From: Istiophorus platypterus
Lineage: Eukaryota > Chordata > Actinopteri > Istiophoriformes > Istiophoridae
Direction of reading: 5' to 3'
NCBI GenBank assembly: GCA_016859345.1
Contig: CM029122.1
Span: 9,686,575 to 9,750,574, forward strand
DNA: 64,000 bases
Shown: piece by piece, positions 38,201 through 48,050 of the stretch
Layout: every line of letters starts with the position of its first letter
Numbering within the stretch: position 1 is the first letter of the stretch
Position numbers and translations under genes: made by a program
Notes under the pieces: model-generated
The model's database searches: none
Told to the model about the DNA's origin: nothing
Seen by the model: the letters and a program-made list of their open reading frames with translations, nothing else

Positions 38201-41200
38201 ATCGTGGGAGGCTACAGTGCCAACTCCTGTGCATGTTAATCACACAAAAACAGCACAAAAGAAACCCCAAGCTAAGGAACAGGAGGTGGACCACAGAGGA
38301 GAACATCTGACGCAGGCAGAGGGGAGAAAACACGAGAGAAAAGAGGACAGACATAGGGAAAAACAGCAAGGAAAACAGGAGAGAAAGGAAGACAGGAGGC
38401 TGGCGGAGGAGCAGCTACTGAGACGTCCCTGGATCCAGAGTTCAACGGAAGAAGAGGAGGAGGAAGAGGAAGAGGAGGAGGGAGTGATAGCAAGGCAGAG
38501 GAGGAGAGAGGAGACAGCAAAAGGGGAAAACAGGGGGAGGAGGGAGCAGCAAAATAGACGCGAATGGCAAACTGTCCAGGCCAAACAGAGGCTGTCTATA
38601 AACGCCAAACGGCCTCGCCCTCAAGACGACTCACACCGTCAGGGGAGAAAAAAGGGAGGGAGAAGTGAGGAGGAGAGAGAGTTACAGCCAGAACCTTCGC
38701 CTCCTCCGTCACCTTCCCCAACTCCTTGTAGATCGTCTTCCTCGTCCTCTTCTTCTTCCTCCTCAAATTCAGATTCAGAATCTGGACATCAGGCTCCCAT
38801 CACCAAAGTTCCAGCGGATTCCACCTCCCACAAGAGGCTCACCAAGCGAGGGCAACAAGGCCCAGGCAGACCCGACGCCAACAGGCCGAAGTTGGTGCAC
38901 CCCAGAGAACCCACCTCAGCTAATCCAAGTGAGGGGCAGCAGAGTGAGGGGAAGCAAAAGCTCTACACCCTAGTCCCCTTTGGACGAGGTGACAAGGCTA
39001 CAGTGTCATCCCACCGAGGGCTTAGAAATCTGGTGGTCCAGATAGACCTCTGTCTTCTTAAAAGGGTCCCGGACAGCACTACTAGTTCTCCCGTTAAAAA
39101 ACCTTCCTCCTCTCCCTCCTCCTCTTCATCAAGTAAGGAGAAACAAACAGAGGCTATGAAACACCTGTTTATACCTGAGAGCGCAACAAAAGACAGCAAA
39201 AGAAAACGCAAGGTAAACAACAATATACTGTATATTTACTTTTCTTCTCCCAGTTGAATGTGTTATGTACCTGTGCACATTTTCATGCATGAGTGCGAGG
39301 TGAAAAGCATCGGTATAGGTTTGTCCTTCAAAACGTGCATGTGTGTTTGTGTGTGACCAGTTGGAGAATGGTGAGTCACACAGAGAAAGCAAGAGGAGTC
39401 TTCCTCATGCAAGTGACATCTCAGTTTGCACAGAGTCGTCAGCTCACACAGCTGAGCGCAGCTTTGTGACCGAGACTACGCACAATGGGTAAGAAAAAAA
39501 TTTACACACAAAATTTTGTCTCTTTGCAATCTTACTGTTTACACAAATATGTGTATTTAATGTTAAATCTCAAATTATGTTTGTTTGCGTCAATGCACAT
39601 CTGGGCGTGTGTATACTTGCAGGTACTTGGACGAGTACTTAGACAGCAAGAGGCCTCTGTCTCCCCTGTCTCCACTGTCCGTCAGCCCTGAGTCCACCAA
39701 GCATCCCTCCAAAACAAAGACGTCAGAGCAGCATCACATCCACGCTCACAAGAACAGAGACAAGAATAAAGACTCTGCTGTAAAGGTAATACAAAACAAC
39801 TAGTAATTGAGAGCATCCTGACTAAACTGCTTGCAAAATTCTGAATTTAATAAACCTCTTTTTCACCATTACACTCAGCCCAAGATGGAAGTGGAATGTG
39901 TAAAAGTGTCCAGACAGCCCAAGCCCCCGTCCGAGTCCTGGGGCCCCACAGGACACAGGGGGACCGTACCCAACCAAGAAACGTGAGCAATAATACGTAG
40001 TCGACATAGTGCATCACTGAACTGCCCGCGTTGGTTGTTCTTTGTAAGATAAATACTCAGCAGATGTAGCGTTGATGTGATTAACTGGTAACAACTGCAC
40101 TTTTGTTCATCTTCCCAGTCCACACCATGCTGAGTACTACTTGCATGAGGCTAAAAGGATGAAGCACCGTGCGGATGCAATGGTGAGTCCTTGATCTTTG
40201 ATTGAATATAAATTTTAGTAGGTGAAACAAAATGGGGGATGTTGCGAAAGTAGTGAAGAAATACTTTTGGAAATTCAATCAATTGCCATCTTACATGGAT
40301 CAAGAGATAAAGTTTTATCTCTCTAACTAGTGTGTAAAAAAGCAAAATTGAATTTACATAGCACCTGCATTTCCAGGAAAGATACAAAGAGAGAGGCATG
40401 CGATTTACTGTAGCTACATACTATATACATTGTACTTTGGATAATTGAAGGCCCGTGTCAACTGATATTTTCAATAGTTTCATAAAGTATAAGTAAGTGA
40501 GAGAGGTACTCTGGAGCAAAGACCATTTAGGGCTTAAAATAGCGAAGTAAAAAAAAGTAGACTTCTGTGATCAAGCAGCTGGTCCATAGTCTTTAGTGTC
40601 CCCCTAGACTAGTGAGGACACTGCATGTATTTCCCACCACAGAGGCTTGTAGAGAGACTGGCCCGGGACATGTTTAGCCTTGCTTGGCACACTTTTCAGT
40701 CACTTATGGTAATTTGGGTCACATGGTGTTGGCGGCAGTAGCAATAGGCATATCCCCTGTTTACTGGTTAGTTGTGAATGAATAGAGAGAGGGTGATGGG
40801 GGAAGCCTTATTATTTGCTGACCGCTGTTTATGAACTTTTGCTGCTGATCGCCTTTCTAAATCTTGTGGATTCCTTTGGAACATTTTTTGAACATCTTGT
40901 ATTCGCCTGTTTTTACCTGCAATTGAAATCTACTAAACTTAGCCATTGGATCTATGACACTTGGAAAGCCAGCGAGTTGCGCAGTTAGGCCTCCCCTACT
41001 CAGCAACTAAATTTTTGGTTTTAGATAGTCGCCTATTGGTACATCTAACAATTAGCTGGGTTTTGTTTAGAAATATCAGAAATACAGAGCATTAAAAATG
41101 GATTCTTGACGGGGACTAGTCCCACTTGTTAAATTAGCACTCTCACAAAATGTAGGCAAAAAAAAAAGTCAAACAAAACATGCCATCTCTAGTAGTGGGT

Positions 41201-42718
41201 TAGAGATGAACTAAAGACATTTTTGGGACCTCACAGGTATCTGCTGTCTGCTCGGAATTAAAAGTATTTACTCTGGGAGAAACCAGAAAAGTTAAATCCT
41301 AATATTTCCACTGTACCGTCCTCTAAAATTCTAAAGTACTCCTTTAATATTTACTCCCATCGTTGTTTTTTTTTTGGTTGTTGTTTCTTTCAGGTGGACA
41401 AGCTGGGGAAGGCTGTGAACTACGTCGATGCTGCTCTCTCCTTCATGGAATGTGGGAAAGCAATGGAGGAAGGGCCACTCGAGGCAAAATCTCCATATAC
41501 CATGTACTCAGAGACAGTGGAGCTTATAAGGTGAATGTGACATTTATGCAAAGACAGATGAAAGTATTTTGGATTTGGACGTAAAGAAAACCGAAAGATA
41601 CATGCAAATGAACTGCAGCTCCACAGTTAACAATCCTGTGTCTTAAGGTACGCAATGAGGCTGAAGAGCCACTCTGGCCCTGGGGCAAGACAGGAAGACA
41701 AACAGCTGGCGGTTCTGTGGTGCGTATGTCATCTCCTCTGTTTATACCACATCTGTCATCATGCTGAAGGACCTGCATTTTGAGTATGATTTGCGGTCCG
41801 TCTGAGTCTCTTTGAACTGCTCTTGTGTGTCCACAGTTTCCGATGCCTTGCCCTACTTTACTGGCAGATGTTTCGTTTAAAGAAGGACCATGCACTGAAA
41901 TACTCCAAAGTGTTGCTGGACTATTTTAAGGTATATCTAAAAACAACAAGTCGGGTTTTCCATTTACCCGGAGAAATATAGATTTATATAGATTTCTTTG
42001 TTTGGTAGAATGATAACCTCAGGATGACTTTTACCTTATGTATGGTGTCATTACAGAGTTCTCCCAAAGTGCCTACTACGCCACCCTGTTGGAATGACTC
42101 TGGGAAGTAGGTGGATAATAACTCTGTATTACAGCCTCTGCATTTAATCCATACCTTCCATTCCAGCCACTGAGACTTCATTGATCATCACAACTCTGCT
42201 GTGCATATGTTCTCACTCCCAGGGGCGCAGGAGGACCCCCTTCTTCGCTCTCACCCAATGCCAGGCACCTTGGACGGGGCTCCCATGGTGGCAGCACCTC
42301 CCCCTCTCTCATAAGCATTCCCCAACGTATCCACCAGATGGCAGCAAACCACCTGAACATCACTAATAGTGTGCTGTACAGCTATGAGTACTGGGAGGTG
42401 GCTGACAACCTTGCTAAGGAGAATAAAGGTATGAACACTTCACAGTTACACAGATGCATCAGTTGTTTATGGTGGGGGGAAAAAAATCTTTGTTACCATA
42501 TTTCCATGTCAATAAGCCAGAGATGTCAGATGTATCTTTTTGACCACCCATGACAACAAAGTTCTAAGAGTATTTTGTTTTCCTTTTTCATCACAGAGTT
42601 CTTCAATTACTTGAATACATTGTCTGGGCCATTGACTCTTCACAGTACCATTGCTCACACAGTCCAATACACCAGACAGGCTCTTCAGTGGATACGCATT
42701 AGTGCCAAACTTAACTAG
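26592..42718 (+). CDS. aff3: AFF-family transcription elongation scaffold, AFF3-like, N-terminally short
   Basis: AFF proteins are nuclear scaffolds of super elongation complexes. Coding exons: 26592-26663, 28496-28540, 32132-32206, 32828-32861, 32974-33031, 33953-34004, 34401-34435, 34602-34809, 37191-39212, 39361-39488, 39623-39785, 39879-39982, 40119-40182, 41394-41530, 41648-41719, 41837-41930, 42057-42106, 42223-42428, 42597-42718. All are GT-AG and phases close at 1246 codons. Landmarks: [16 protein letters not shown] (ELL-site region), [15 protein letters not shown], Ser-rich segment, [24 protein letters not shown], and the C-terminal homology domain ending [13 protein letters not shown] before the DMT segment and the rev1 linkage favour aff3. 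The usual N-terminal homology domain is not seen; exon 1 has no AFF similarity, so the true start is uncertain. Confidence 0.88.
27916..27957. repeat. (GT)n microsatellite in aff3 intron 1
   Basis: Perfect GT run of about 21 units, followed by three GACTGAGTGT-type units (27957-27980). Confidence 0.9.
28064..28135. repeat. (GT)n then alternating TA/TG palindromic tract
   Basis: A GT run passes into GTATATATGTATATATATAC and related units that are nearly self-complementary over about 50 bases, so the stretch could extrude a cruciform. It lies in aff3 intron 1. Confidence 0.8.
28838..29088. mobile_element. dispersed AT-rich element (GATTAATCG family), copy 5
   Basis: Well preserved: GACTAATCAATTAATCATTT, CTATGAAATGTCAGAAAATG, GGAGGCTGGAATCAGAGATA and, at the end, ATTAATCACTACAGCTCTAA. 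It lies in aff3 intron 2. Confidence 0.6.
29490..29924. mobile_element. fold-back (MITE-like) element, copy 3
   Basis: The left arm has TTTTGGAAAATACACGTATT, GACAAGAAGATCAATACCAC, the AGCTTAGCTTAGCATAACAG segment and ACCTACCAGCACCTGGTAGC. The right arm returns through GATCTTCTCATTTAACTCTG to TGAATGATTCCTTTA. This is the most complete of the three copies and the one that best matches the percomorph repeat I recognise. Confidence 0.7.
30000..30125. repeat. CA-rich tandem tract with a 30-odd-base higher-order unit
   Basis: AACACACA units grade into two near-identical copies of a block combining ACACTAACACACTAACACAA with a CA run (about 30058-30125), ending CACGCGCATGCA. Confidence 0.85.
32206..32236. 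repeat. (GT)n overlapping the aff3 exon 3 donor
   Basis: The donor GTATGT at 32207 runs directly into a GT array, so array-length changes begin only six bases from the splice site. Confidence 0.85.
32828..34809 (+). CDS. aff3: aff3 exons 4-8: small exons and Ser-rich transactivation segment
   Basis: Exons 32828-32861 (34 bp), 32974-33031 (58 bp) and 33953-34004 (52 bp) are tiny, but their phases sum exactly and give [17 protein letters not shown], matching the AFF4 and AFF3 SMLxDDLKLSS motif. Exons 34401-34435 and 34602-34809 encode a Ser/Asp-rich stretch ([19 protein letters not shown]) typical of AFF transactivation domains. A threefold [13 protein letters not shown] repeat follows. The small exons would be missed by length-based gene callers. 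Confidence 0.85.
36265..37005. mobile_element. non-autonomous interspersed element in aff3 intron 8
   Basis: Contains ACAGTGGTGAAATGTAACAA, CTCATGTACTGTACTTAAGT, GTGTACTTTACTTGAGACAT, and near the far end GTACTTTTACTTTTGATACT and GAAAATACTTGACTCAGATT. These are landmarks of a roughly 0.6-0.8 kb percomorph element whose ends read AGTGGTGGAAAGTAACTAAG in fresher copies. This copy is diverged and has no coding capacity. Confidence 0.6.
37191..39212 (+). CDS. aff3: aff3 exon 9: large low-complexity exon with AF9/ENL-binding motif
   Basis: This 2022-base exon encodes 674 residues. It opens with the AFF motif [11 protein letters not shown]. Then come about 110 residues rich in SPSP and NSPLPSP units, a Gln/Asn/His/Lys-rich region, a run of 13 acidic residues (38442-38483), an Arg/Glu-rich stretch and a poly-Ser tract (38730-38763). 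Near the end [18 protein letters not shown] (39024-39077) matches the AFF segment that binds the AHD domain of AF9/ENL, and a KRKRK nuclear signal follows. No stop codon interrupts the frame. The exon is far longer and simpler than its human counterpart, but its ends are firmly AFF. Confidence 0.88.
39361..42718 (+). CDS. aff3: aff3 exons 10-19: C-terminal homology domain
   Basis: Ten exons. Exons 39361-39982 encode a Ser-rich linker with the conserved [14 protein letters not shown] patch. From 40119 the helical C-terminal homology domain begins ([18 protein letters not shown]), followed by [79 protein letters not shown] and [18 protein letters not shown]. The domain mediates AFF dimerisation (known). 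Length and motif order match human AFF3 closely, and all splice sites are GT-AG. Confidence 0.93.
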
Positions 42719-43351
42719 GAAGAAGGGATTTACCTTAACCTGCCTATTGGATCTCCAGGTCCTGTTTACTGTAGAAGACAGAAAACCTCTGGATCTCTAT
42801 GCAGCTAACAGGAAAGCACTGGTGCCTACAGTGCTGTGTTGGAAGGACCTGGATAAAAAGCTATGGAGCGTGACATTTGTCATCCTCACAAGATGTTGGG
42901 GTGCTCACCATCTGGGCCTTACTGTATGCAAATCCCCCTGGGGGGGGGGAATTTGAACATCTCACCTATTTACTACATGCACCTTCTTCCTCGTCATTGG
43001 ATTTATCTGAGGAGCTGTGTGCACTATGGAACTGAGTCTCTCTGATCATTTGCCAAATGTCACTTGGATCTCAAAGAACTCTTGTATAAAACCTTTTTCA
43101 TACCTTCAACTTAATTGTTATCCAGTGGACTGTTTCTGTGGGGCCAAAAAAGGAGATGCTAAAAAAAAAAAGACCAATCAATCATATACCACTTTCTCCA
43201 AAGTAAAAGACTTGTTTGCATCTTTTACTAATGAAGGTTTTAAAATGACTCTTTTAAAATCTCCCTGATATTTTCATTTTTTATGTGTTTTTACTGTGCA
43301 ATATATGATGGATTATCAGTTTTTAGGAAAAAAAAGGAGAAAAGGCAAGTG

Positions 43352-43357
43352 AATAAA
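43352..43357 (+). terminator. probable aff3 poly(A) signal
   Basis: AATAAA, 634 bases after the aff3 stop codon, followed about 60 bases on by T- and GT-containing sequence. It gives a 3' UTR of roughly 650 bases. Longer 3' ends cannot be excluded. Confidence 0.5.
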
Positions 43358-45025
43358 ATGTTGGCGAGTCTAGTTGCCAACATTAGAGATTGCAAAATTT
43401 ATTTTTGTCCCTTTCTTTGAGGTTATGTAATTCAATGAAAAATGAAGTTGAAGAAGTCATCCCAAATTCCTCTTGGTAAGTTTACATTTTTTGGTCTAGT
43501 TCACAAGTATTCATTTTACATTTCCAGATTCCAGGATAGGGCATGTCATGCCAAAAGCAGAGTCTTGTGAACTGGAGACCAAAGAAGAATGTGTACTTAA
43601 AGCATTAGTGACATAGGAAACAAAGTGAGGGCTACAAGGCCATCTGTGGGTCAAAACATTATTCAAATCATCAGCCTATGAAGGTATTCAAAATCAGCCG
43701 GAGTACTGTTGGTCAAAGGGTTAGCCTGACAACCATTAATTTCATTCAACATTCATTCATTCATTTCTTGAAATTACTTGAATTAATTAACTTATAAAAG
43801 ACATACGCGCTGATTCAGAGGCTATAAACAGATACATTTTTCAAAAAGCATCACAAAAGGAGAAGGGATGTTATTAAGCTTACAGTCTCAACAGGGCTGT
43901 TGTTAGCGTTCTGGTTGAAGAAAACTCTCCCATAGCCCTAAAGGATTGTTTTAGATTGCATTAGCTTTAATTATGTGTAACTCATAAACTGGGAACTGAG
44001 TGTGGGTTTACATATAATATAAGCTCATCATATTCACCCAGCAGTATTTTCGAGAAGCTCTTTGAGCATCTCAAAAAATCCCGCTCTTATTCTCTCACCG
44101 TGTCTTTTTTAAAATGCCATTATACCGATCAAAACTTTGTAGGCAGGGTTCGTCTCTAATCAGTCATTCATGCATTACATAGTGACGCATTTGTCGTGGA
44201 GAGGAACAGCATCCTATAGGTGGTTTCTTCGCTAGTCTGGTTTTCTTGTGATCACTGACACCCACACACACTAACACACAAACATATCCTCACCGTAGGC
44301 ATGAGTGACTGTGTGTGATTCACACTCATTAGTCAGTACAGTTGTGCAGAGATCTTCCTCCCTCTCTCTCTCGCACACACACAATCTCTCTCTCTCTCTC
44401 ACTGACTCTCCGTGACTACAACTATACTTCCTGCTGCACATACCCAGAAGTCGCACATTAAACTTCAGCATCCGATGTCTGGTACCATAGCAACAGAGAG
44501 CAACCAATAAGGGGGCTCTTCAGGACACAACAAGCCTGGGATCAATAGCATTCTAGTTTTTCTTTTTTTAATTATTATTATTTTTGTTTTTATTTATTTA
44601 TTTTATTTTATTTTATGAAATGGAATATTTTCAAGCTAATCCTGCACCAGAGTAGGCATTTTCTATTTCCCCGGACTATGATCCGCTTCACTGTACTATC
44701 CTTTACCTTAATTAATTTGTTAATTGAATTAAAATTAATTAATTTAGCCTTTGCAACCCTGATTAATCTAAAAAATTAAAAAAAAAAAAAAGCAAATAAA
44801 TCAAGTGCCAAATTAGTACCCATCAGATCAGGCGAACCACACGAAACAAATAAGAAGCAAGACATATAACTGAGGCTGTACCATTTTTCTGTGCTTTTCT
44901 TTTCTGGTGCCTGCTCAGTGACCTTATTTCACTGCGCGATAATTGAATCCGTTCATTGAGCGGCTGACTCACGGGGAAATGCACAACAGTCGTGACAATA
45001 CATTCATAATGCTATTTTCCCCACT

Positions 45026-45038
<13 letters not shown>

Positions 45039-45100
<62 letters not shown>
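45039..45100. repeat. (AT)n array, left
   Basis: About 31 perfect AT units after a short GT run. It is followed by TTTCTATTTTCTGACTGCAG, which resembles a splice acceptor, and then by abruptly CpG-rich sequence. Confidence 0.95.
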
Positions 45101-45102
<2 letters not shown>

Positions 45103-45104
45103 CT

Positions 45105-45282
45105 ATTTTCTGACTGCAGACTACGGGAGCGTTAGAGGCTCAGCGGGCGGTCATCGGAGCGGGCCACCGCGTCCGCTCTTACGGCGACTGTGCGTCTGCG
45201 TCACGGCCGCTGGCCGCCTGCGTTCCGGGCCGTCTGAGGACAACCGGCGGCCGGAGGCAGACGGCACGCACGGCCGCCGAAT

Positions 45283-45319
<37 letters not shown>

Positions 45320-45395
45320 CCCTAGACGGCTCTAGGTCGGCTGTGTCGGCGGGTAGTGTGGGCGCAGTAGCCCTCTGCCATCCTGACTGAGAGCA

Positions 45396-45399
<4 letters not shown>
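45105..45399. other. CpG-rich block of unknown role between two AT arrays
   Basis: Dense CpG (for example GGGCCACCGCGTCCGCTCTT) with a tetramer array AATC repeated about eight times at 45285-45316, ending AATAAACCCTAGACGGCTCT. It has no long reading frame with recognisable similarity. It could be an upstream rev1 exon or promoter, or inserted GC-rich spacer DNA; I cannot decide. Confidence 0.5.

Positions 45400-45447
<48 letters not shown>
45400..45447. repeat. (AT)n array, right
   Basis: About 24 perfect AT units, 300 bases from the left array, with CpG-rich DNA resuming beyond it. Confidence 0.95.
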
Positions 45448-45451
<4 letters not shown>

Positions 45452-46739
45452 TCTTTTTAAAGGTGAACAGTCGGTCAGTGCGCGACAACCACCGCCTACT
45501 CCAGCACCGAACAGCTTCACGGCAACGGCTCGTCCAACCCCGACGGGTAAAGCGTAGTGAAAGTGCCAGAGTGGCTGGTTTTAAGAAAAGAAAGAAAGAA
45601 AGAACAAGGGGGGGGGGGAGAAAACCCGCGCCGAGCTCCGTTAGATCGGTGATTCGGATGCCGTGGACTCGGTTGACCGCATAGTGGCGGCATTACAACG
45701 CAACTTGAAGCATTAAAAAAAAAAAGAAAAACCCACGAAACCGGGGGACGAGCCGGATCAAGCTCGACGAGGAGACGCCGCCTGACGACCGGACGTGTCG
45801 GGTAGTTTGCTTTTGAAAGTAAAAGTACAGATGGAGTTAGGGATGTGTCAGACCAAATTGGTGTGAAGACAAAAAAAAAAAAAAACCCAAACATTTACAA
45901 AGACATAAGTTATGTTTTTCTTTTTTTTTTTTTTATTTATCACAATTTACAAACATAAAAATTGGGGAAAAAAAGCATGATGAGATTTTGTTTTACATCA
46001 TAATAGATTTCAGCAGCATGAATTACATAGACTTCTTGCATCGTTGAAAACATTTCTGTCTCGTCCATCGTCATCGACATCACGTGTGACCATATGATGT
46101 GTATTTATACTACAAATTAAGACAGATACAAATTTCTATGTAGATTATATAGACGTTTAAATGAGAAAGTAAAGGGAAGAAAGAAACTGAAATTTAATCT
46201 AGCGGGGTCTCTTACTAGATCTTACAGGGGAAACTTTCAACATTAGCATTTTCTGGAGACATCTCATTTTGAATATATACGGAATAATTCAAAGATTCAC
46301 AGCGAACTGAAGTTTGGAATTGTTTAAAGACGAGTAGGAAAAAAATGTTAACGTCCTCTGCGTTTACATGCCACCGACACGCTGAACTTCTCAAAGAAAC
46401 CGTCCAAATCTTTTCAGAATATCTCGGTACTAACAAGAGCTATATTGTCCTCTACGATCGACAGTATGTAGATCTTTTCACAGGTAAAACTCCTTTTACT
46501 CTGGTGTTTATCCAAGATGTGGACATTGTGCTGACTGGCTAAAAGAGAACCAGCCAACGTAGAGGCTTATGACATTACATTATTATTATTAAAATGTCTA
46601 ATGACCTTACATTTTACACATGCAGCACATTCCTAGCTCAACTGTGCCATTTTCTGTACATAATCTACCGTCCCCCCCTTTTTTTTTTTTTTTCGTCGAC
46701 AGTCAATTTTCCACTCGGCCTGGAGGATTTTATTTTGAA

Positions 46740-47640
46740 TTTCTCTCTCCCGCCCCCCCGGAACTGCTATGCGTCGCTCCGCTCTTCTTGATGCTAACCG
46801 AGACGGGAGAAAGCGGAGGGACCGGATCAGGCGCTAGAAATGGAGAGAAGGGCTGGGAGGGCGAAGGAAAACGTAGAGGAGACATGGCGTGGCGGCGTGA
46901 CAATATAAGGGGATCTCAGCCCACCTAGAGGGACTTTCTGTGGAGCGGGTCCGGGCTAAAGTGGGGATCGAGCTAACTGTCCGGTGGATCTCTCTCTCTC
47001 CCTCTTTCTTTCTCTCTCTCTCTTTCTTTTCTTTTCTTTCTAATTTGGTCTCACCTCGTATAAATCAACGCGAACACAACGTTTGCGCTGGCCAGCGTCT
47101 GCAGAGAGAGAAGTCTGCGGCTGAACGACCCCGTCTGACAGGATTAAAGGTAAAAAATATACAAAAAACCAAGTGACTTCTGTTAGCGGACAATCGCTCA
47201 GGACCCGTTGTTTGTTTACAACCGCGATTAGCGCCGTGCCGAAGTTCCCCGGTCACGTACCTTGTCCATTGTTTGGTTGCTAATCCCGCCGGCGTTGTTC
47301 GGGGGAAGAGCAGGCGACACACTTCCACTCGTTTCTTCATTTTCTCTCTGTCTCTCTGTCTTTTGCTTGGCTTTGACCGGCGGCGGTGTTGCCGTCGTGC
47401 CGTGGCGCAGCGACATGCATGATTAACTAGCCGAGCGTCGCCGTGAGTGGCCGGGGCTAATGTTAGCATGGAGAGAGGTGACAAAGTGCCACATGGGGCT
47501 CTGTTGTAACCCGACGTTAGCTACCTGTCAGTGGCGGAGGACCTGTCCGGGTATGCCCCCGCCCCCGGCCGTCCCCTGTCTCCCCCCTGTCTCCCCCTCC
47601 GGCCCCCGCAGTCCCCCCCAGGTCGACAACCGGCATCGCA
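46740..47640 (+). promoter_or_regulatory. rev1 CpG island and possible noncoding first exon
   Basis: CpG-rich DNA 0.4-1.3 kb before the rev1 start codon. A CT-rich tract (46990-47039) lies inside. A possible noncoding exon ends at 47149 (AAAG, then GTAAAA); the next exon begins at 48041 after TTCTTTCAG, 10 bases before the ATG. Promoter role inferred from position and composition. Confidence 0.5.
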
Positions 47641-48050
47641 ATATTTACATCGGAGTGACACGTCTCGGGGGAAAAAAAAACAAAAATCACAACGTTGCAA
47701 CCGTAAATATCAGTTTCGAACAGTGTCACTGTTTGTGTCTATTGGCTTGTACCTGAAAAAAGCCCTGTTTACAAAAAAACAATAAGGAATTGTTGATTGA
47801 CAACGTAAATTCATACACTTTATCACTAAATAGGCAATTGAAATAACTGTTATACCCTTAGCTTTTACCTTTAGTGTTGCATGGAAAGCTATTCGTGTGC
47901 ATCATAAACACATTAGTCCATTTTTGCTCTAATACACATCTGTATATAACCTGTGCCAACTGCTGCAGTTAACCGGACACTAACTGTGCAGTCATGGTGC
48001 CCGAGAGCAGCCTTGACCGGTGTTATTCATGTTCTTTCAGGTAGCTCAGT

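Larger units (their letters stand above)
26664..42596 (+). other. aff3 introns: contents
   Basis: Introns over 300 bases: 26664-28495 (GT arrays, AT palindromes), 28541-32131 (dispersed element 28838-29088, fold-back element 29490-29924, CA-rich tract 30000-30125, C-rich end), 32207-32827 (GT array), 33032-33952, 34005-34400, 34810-37190 (recognisable interspersed element 36265-37005), 40183-41393. Apart from these I see nothing that supports a gene or RNA. Frames of 60-150 codons inside them lack similarity to anything I know. Confidence 0.6.
42719..48050. other. aff3 3' UTR and aff3-rev1 spacer
   Basis: Contents in order: the aff3 3' UTR to about 43375; unremarkable DNA to 44260; CA and CT low-complexity DNA at 44260-44400; an AT-rich stretch at 44555-44790; two AT arrays framing a CpG-rich block (45039-45447) with more CpG-rich DNA to about 45800; then the rev1 CpG island (46740-47640) and the 5' intron of rev1. 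No coding gene is supported. Confidence 0.6.

Noticed and set aside
38240..38624. Minus-strand Ser/Leu-rich frames opposite the large aff3 exon
   Set aside because: Shadows of the acidic and Arg/Glu-rich coding region; similarity and splice signals support only the plus strand.
42719..43268. Small frames after the aff3 stop
   Set aside because: No similarity; consistent with 3' UTR before the AATAAA at 43352.
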